A stretch of 64,000 bases of DNA from Chthoniobacteraceae bacterium (GTDB taxonomy: Bacteria > Verrucomicrobiota > Verrucomicrobiia > Chthoniobacterales > Chthoniobacteraceae), in contig CANJNZ010000010.1 of assembly GCA_947476045.1 (NCBI GenBank), positions 1-64,000 of the forward strand, given 5' to 3'. The position numbers and the translations under genes were made by a program. Under the pieces are notes generated by a model. That model searched no databases. It had not been told where the DNA came from and saw only the letters and a program-made list of their open reading frames with translations. Positions 62,563 through 64,000 of the stretch are shown here, piece after piece; the first letter of the stretch is position 1; each line of letters opens with the position of its first letter.

Positions 62563-63180
62563 TTATTCCGCGAGCGATTTTGGCGGACCGAGAATTTCGC
62601 GGGCGAGAAGTGCAGCGCGGAGATTTTGCGGTGAACTCAGCATTGTGCGCAGAGCGGCGTTCAGTGTGTTTTGCGGGCGGTCGAGTGTGAGTGCAGCGGC
62701 TATTGGCGCTGGCGATTGTTCGGCTTGTGGGACATCCACGCCTTTGGCCATTGTCGCAAATTGAGTGGCTACTTGCTCGATGGCTGAGGCTGGTTCCTCC
62801 AAGCGACCTGGGTCCTGACTTTCGAGCGGAAGCGGCTCGGCTACACCGGGCTTTTTCTGTTTGGGTGGGCGCGGCTGCTGCGTTGCCCGTTTAACAACTT
62901 GAGTGGGCGCTGTAACTGGACGCGATGCGGGTTGAACACGTTCGGGCTTTTTCTGCGCTGGCGCGGGCACGCCGAGATTTTCGAGAAAGCGACGCAAGCG
63001 CTCCTGTTCGGATTCGCTTGTGCTGTCGGGCCGCACTGGAGGGCGCGTGGGCGGCGCGGAAGAGCGGTCCGACTCTTCCTGCTTTTTCTTCCGCATTTCG
63101 TTCCAGTGCCCGATGGCACCGACGATCAGCGCGATGATAACGAAGATCGCATTCCCCTCGCTAGCCGCCAGCACGCTCAT
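62563..63180 (-). CDS. Membrane-anchored Pro-rich protein next to floA, unknown
   Basis: The 205-residue protein has one N-terminal hydrophobic segment (about 9-25, NAIFVIIALIVGAIGHWNE), a Pro/Gln/Arg-rich low-complexity middle (36-130) and a more conserved-looking C-terminal part (LNAALRTMLSSPQNLRAALLAREILG). It follows floA by 3 nt and is thus probably translated with it. It may be a floA-associated membrane protein. No domain recognised. Confidence 0.6.
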   Translation of the reverse strand: MSVLAASEGNAIFVIIALIVGAIGHWNEMRKKKQEESDRSSAPPTRPPVRPDSTSESEQERLRRFLENLGVPAPAQKKPERVQPASRPVTAPTQVVKRATQQPRPPKQKKPGVAEPLPLESQDPGRLEEPASAIEQVATQFATMAKGVDVPQAEQSPAPIAAALTLDRPQNTLNAALRTMLSSPQNLRAALLAREILGPPKSLAE

Positions 63181-63183
63181 GGT

Positions 63184-64000
63184 TTATTTGCCTTCCTGCG
63201 CTTTTTCACCAGCGATGCTTTCGCGCATCGAAGTGTCGGCCTGAATGTTTCTCAAGCGCTGGTAGTCCATGATGCCGAGGTTGCCGTTGCGAAATGCCTC
63301 GGCCATCGCCTGTGGCACCTGCGCCTCGGCTTCGACGACCTTTGCGCGCATCTCCTGCGTGCGTGCGCGCATCTCCTGCTCGGTGGCGACTGCTTGTGCG
63401 CGCTGTGCTTCTGCGCGGGCTTGCGCGGTGCGTTTGTCGGCCTCGGCTTGCTCGGCTTGCAGTTTTGCGCCGATGTTTTCGCCCACGTCTACGTCGGCGA
63501 TATCAATGGAAAGGATTTCAAACTGCGTGCCGCTGTCGAGGCCCTTGGCGAGCACGGTCTTGGAAATGCGGTCCGGATTTTCCAGCACGTCTTTGTAGCT
63601 GTCCGATGAACCGATGCTCGTCACGATACCTTCGCCGACGCGGGCGATGATCGTTTCTTCGGTCGCGCCGCCGACGAAGCGATCCAGATTGGTGCGCACA
63701 GTCACGCGGGCTTTCACTTTCACGCCGATGCCGTCCTTTGCCACGGCATCAATCGTCGAGCGACCTGTCGCTGGGTTCGGGCAGTCAATCACCTTGGGAT
63801 TGATGCTCGTTTTCACGGCTTCGAGCACCGTCTTGCCGGTGCCCTTTGTGGCGAGGTCAATGGCGCAGGCGCGGTTCCAATCGAGGTGAATGCCCGCTTT
63901 CGCCGCTGCGATGAGCGCAAGGATACAATGGTTCACATCACCGCCGGAGAGGTAGTGCGCTTCGATGGGATCGGTTTCGAGATTCAGACCGGCTTTCGTT
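63184..64000 (-). CDS. floA: Flotillin-like protein FloA (5' part outside the window)
   Basis: The frame is open to the window edge. It reads [20 protein letters not shown] and then [20 protein letters not shown], with further FloA signatures [39 protein letters not shown] and [11 protein letters not shown], and a coiled-coil region [20 protein letters not shown]. FloA forms membrane microdomains in bacteria. The N-terminal membrane segment lies beyond 64000. The codon at 63934-63936 is GTG within the frame, not the start. Confidence 0.93.
   Translation of the reverse strand, partial: TKAGLNLETDPIEAHYLSGGDVNHCILALIAAAKAGIHLDWNRACAIDLATKGTGKTVLEAVKTSINPKVIDCPNPATGRSTIDAVAKDGIGVKVKARVTVRTNLDRFVGGATEETIIARVGEGIVTSIGSSDSYKDVLENPDRISKTVLAKGLDSGTQFEILSIDIADVDVGENIGAKLQAEQAEADKRTAQARAEAQRAQAVATEQEMRARTQEMRAKVVEAEAQVPQAMAEAFRNGNLGIMDYQRLRNIQADTSMRESIAGEKAQEGK

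Overview
The window looks like chromosomal DNA from a member of the Verrucomicrobiota (PVC superphylum), probably a free-living chemoheterotroph. This is inferred from gene content rather than a marker-gene search. Pointers are a very large PEP-CTERM protein built of autotransporter-type beta-strand repeats, a giant CotH-kinase/lamin-tail/PA14 secreted protein, Tat-exported Gfo/Idh/MocA and sugar-isomerase-like proteins, a DUF4337 protein, a planctomycete/verrucomicrobial style sigma/anti-sigma pair, GC-rich codon use, and start codons that mostly lack a clear Shine-Dalgarno sequence. No phage, insertion sequence, CRISPR array or rRNA operon is visible.

Layout. 1-222: structured inverted-repeat element. 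315-2564: two exported sugar-metabolism-type proteins. 2698-4123: rpmE and prfA. 4130-7468: minus-strand cluster of dusB, a membrane protein, an IscA-type protein, an HscB-like co-chaperone and a hexapeptide acyltransferase. 7563-12973: mfd, typA and tRNA-Gln(TTG). 13025-19405: the CotH-type surface protein. 19524-23951: DUF4337, TatD and the conserved set yceD-like/rpmF/plsX/fabH. 24037-25631: a small MCNRY protein, a frameshifted VanX-type dipeptidase and an unknown protein. 25880-34391: Nudix hydrolase, TatC, sigma/anti-sigma pair, ketoglutarate-semialdehyde-type dehydrogenase, APC-Usp permease and a halogenase-like flavoprotein. 34452-41301: the PEP-CTERM repeat gene, broken by two frameshifts and one stop. 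41749-47677: phosphate transporter, chromate transporter, rpe and a DevBCA-type ABC exporter. 47735-53365: phoH, fumC, a methyltransferase, dxs and xseB. 53443-58008: a pseudopilin, a PQQ-type propeller protein and small envelope proteins. 58099-62328: RND efflux pump. 62418-64000: tRNA-Leu(CAA), a membrane protein and floA, which runs off the end.

How the parts relate. Housekeeping translation, lipid and isoprenoid genes alternate with envelope and secretion functions (Tat export, sortable surface proteins, exporters). Four translation-related units (rpmE, typA, both tRNAs) share a promoter pattern: a TTGC-type -35, a 16-18 nt spacer, a T/A-rich -10 and then GCGCCC. This resembles a stringent-control discriminator. 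Two families of short repeats recur. One is a heptamer array (GGATGAG-like), seen in the leaders of fumC and dxs, before the MCNRY gene and inside chrA. The other is a CGGATNNNN nonamer array with an inverted copy, inserted in frame in mfd. I did not find a convincing new multi-gene system. The strongest unusual signals are the repeat insertions into coding genes, the shared promoter, and the two broken secreted-protein genes.
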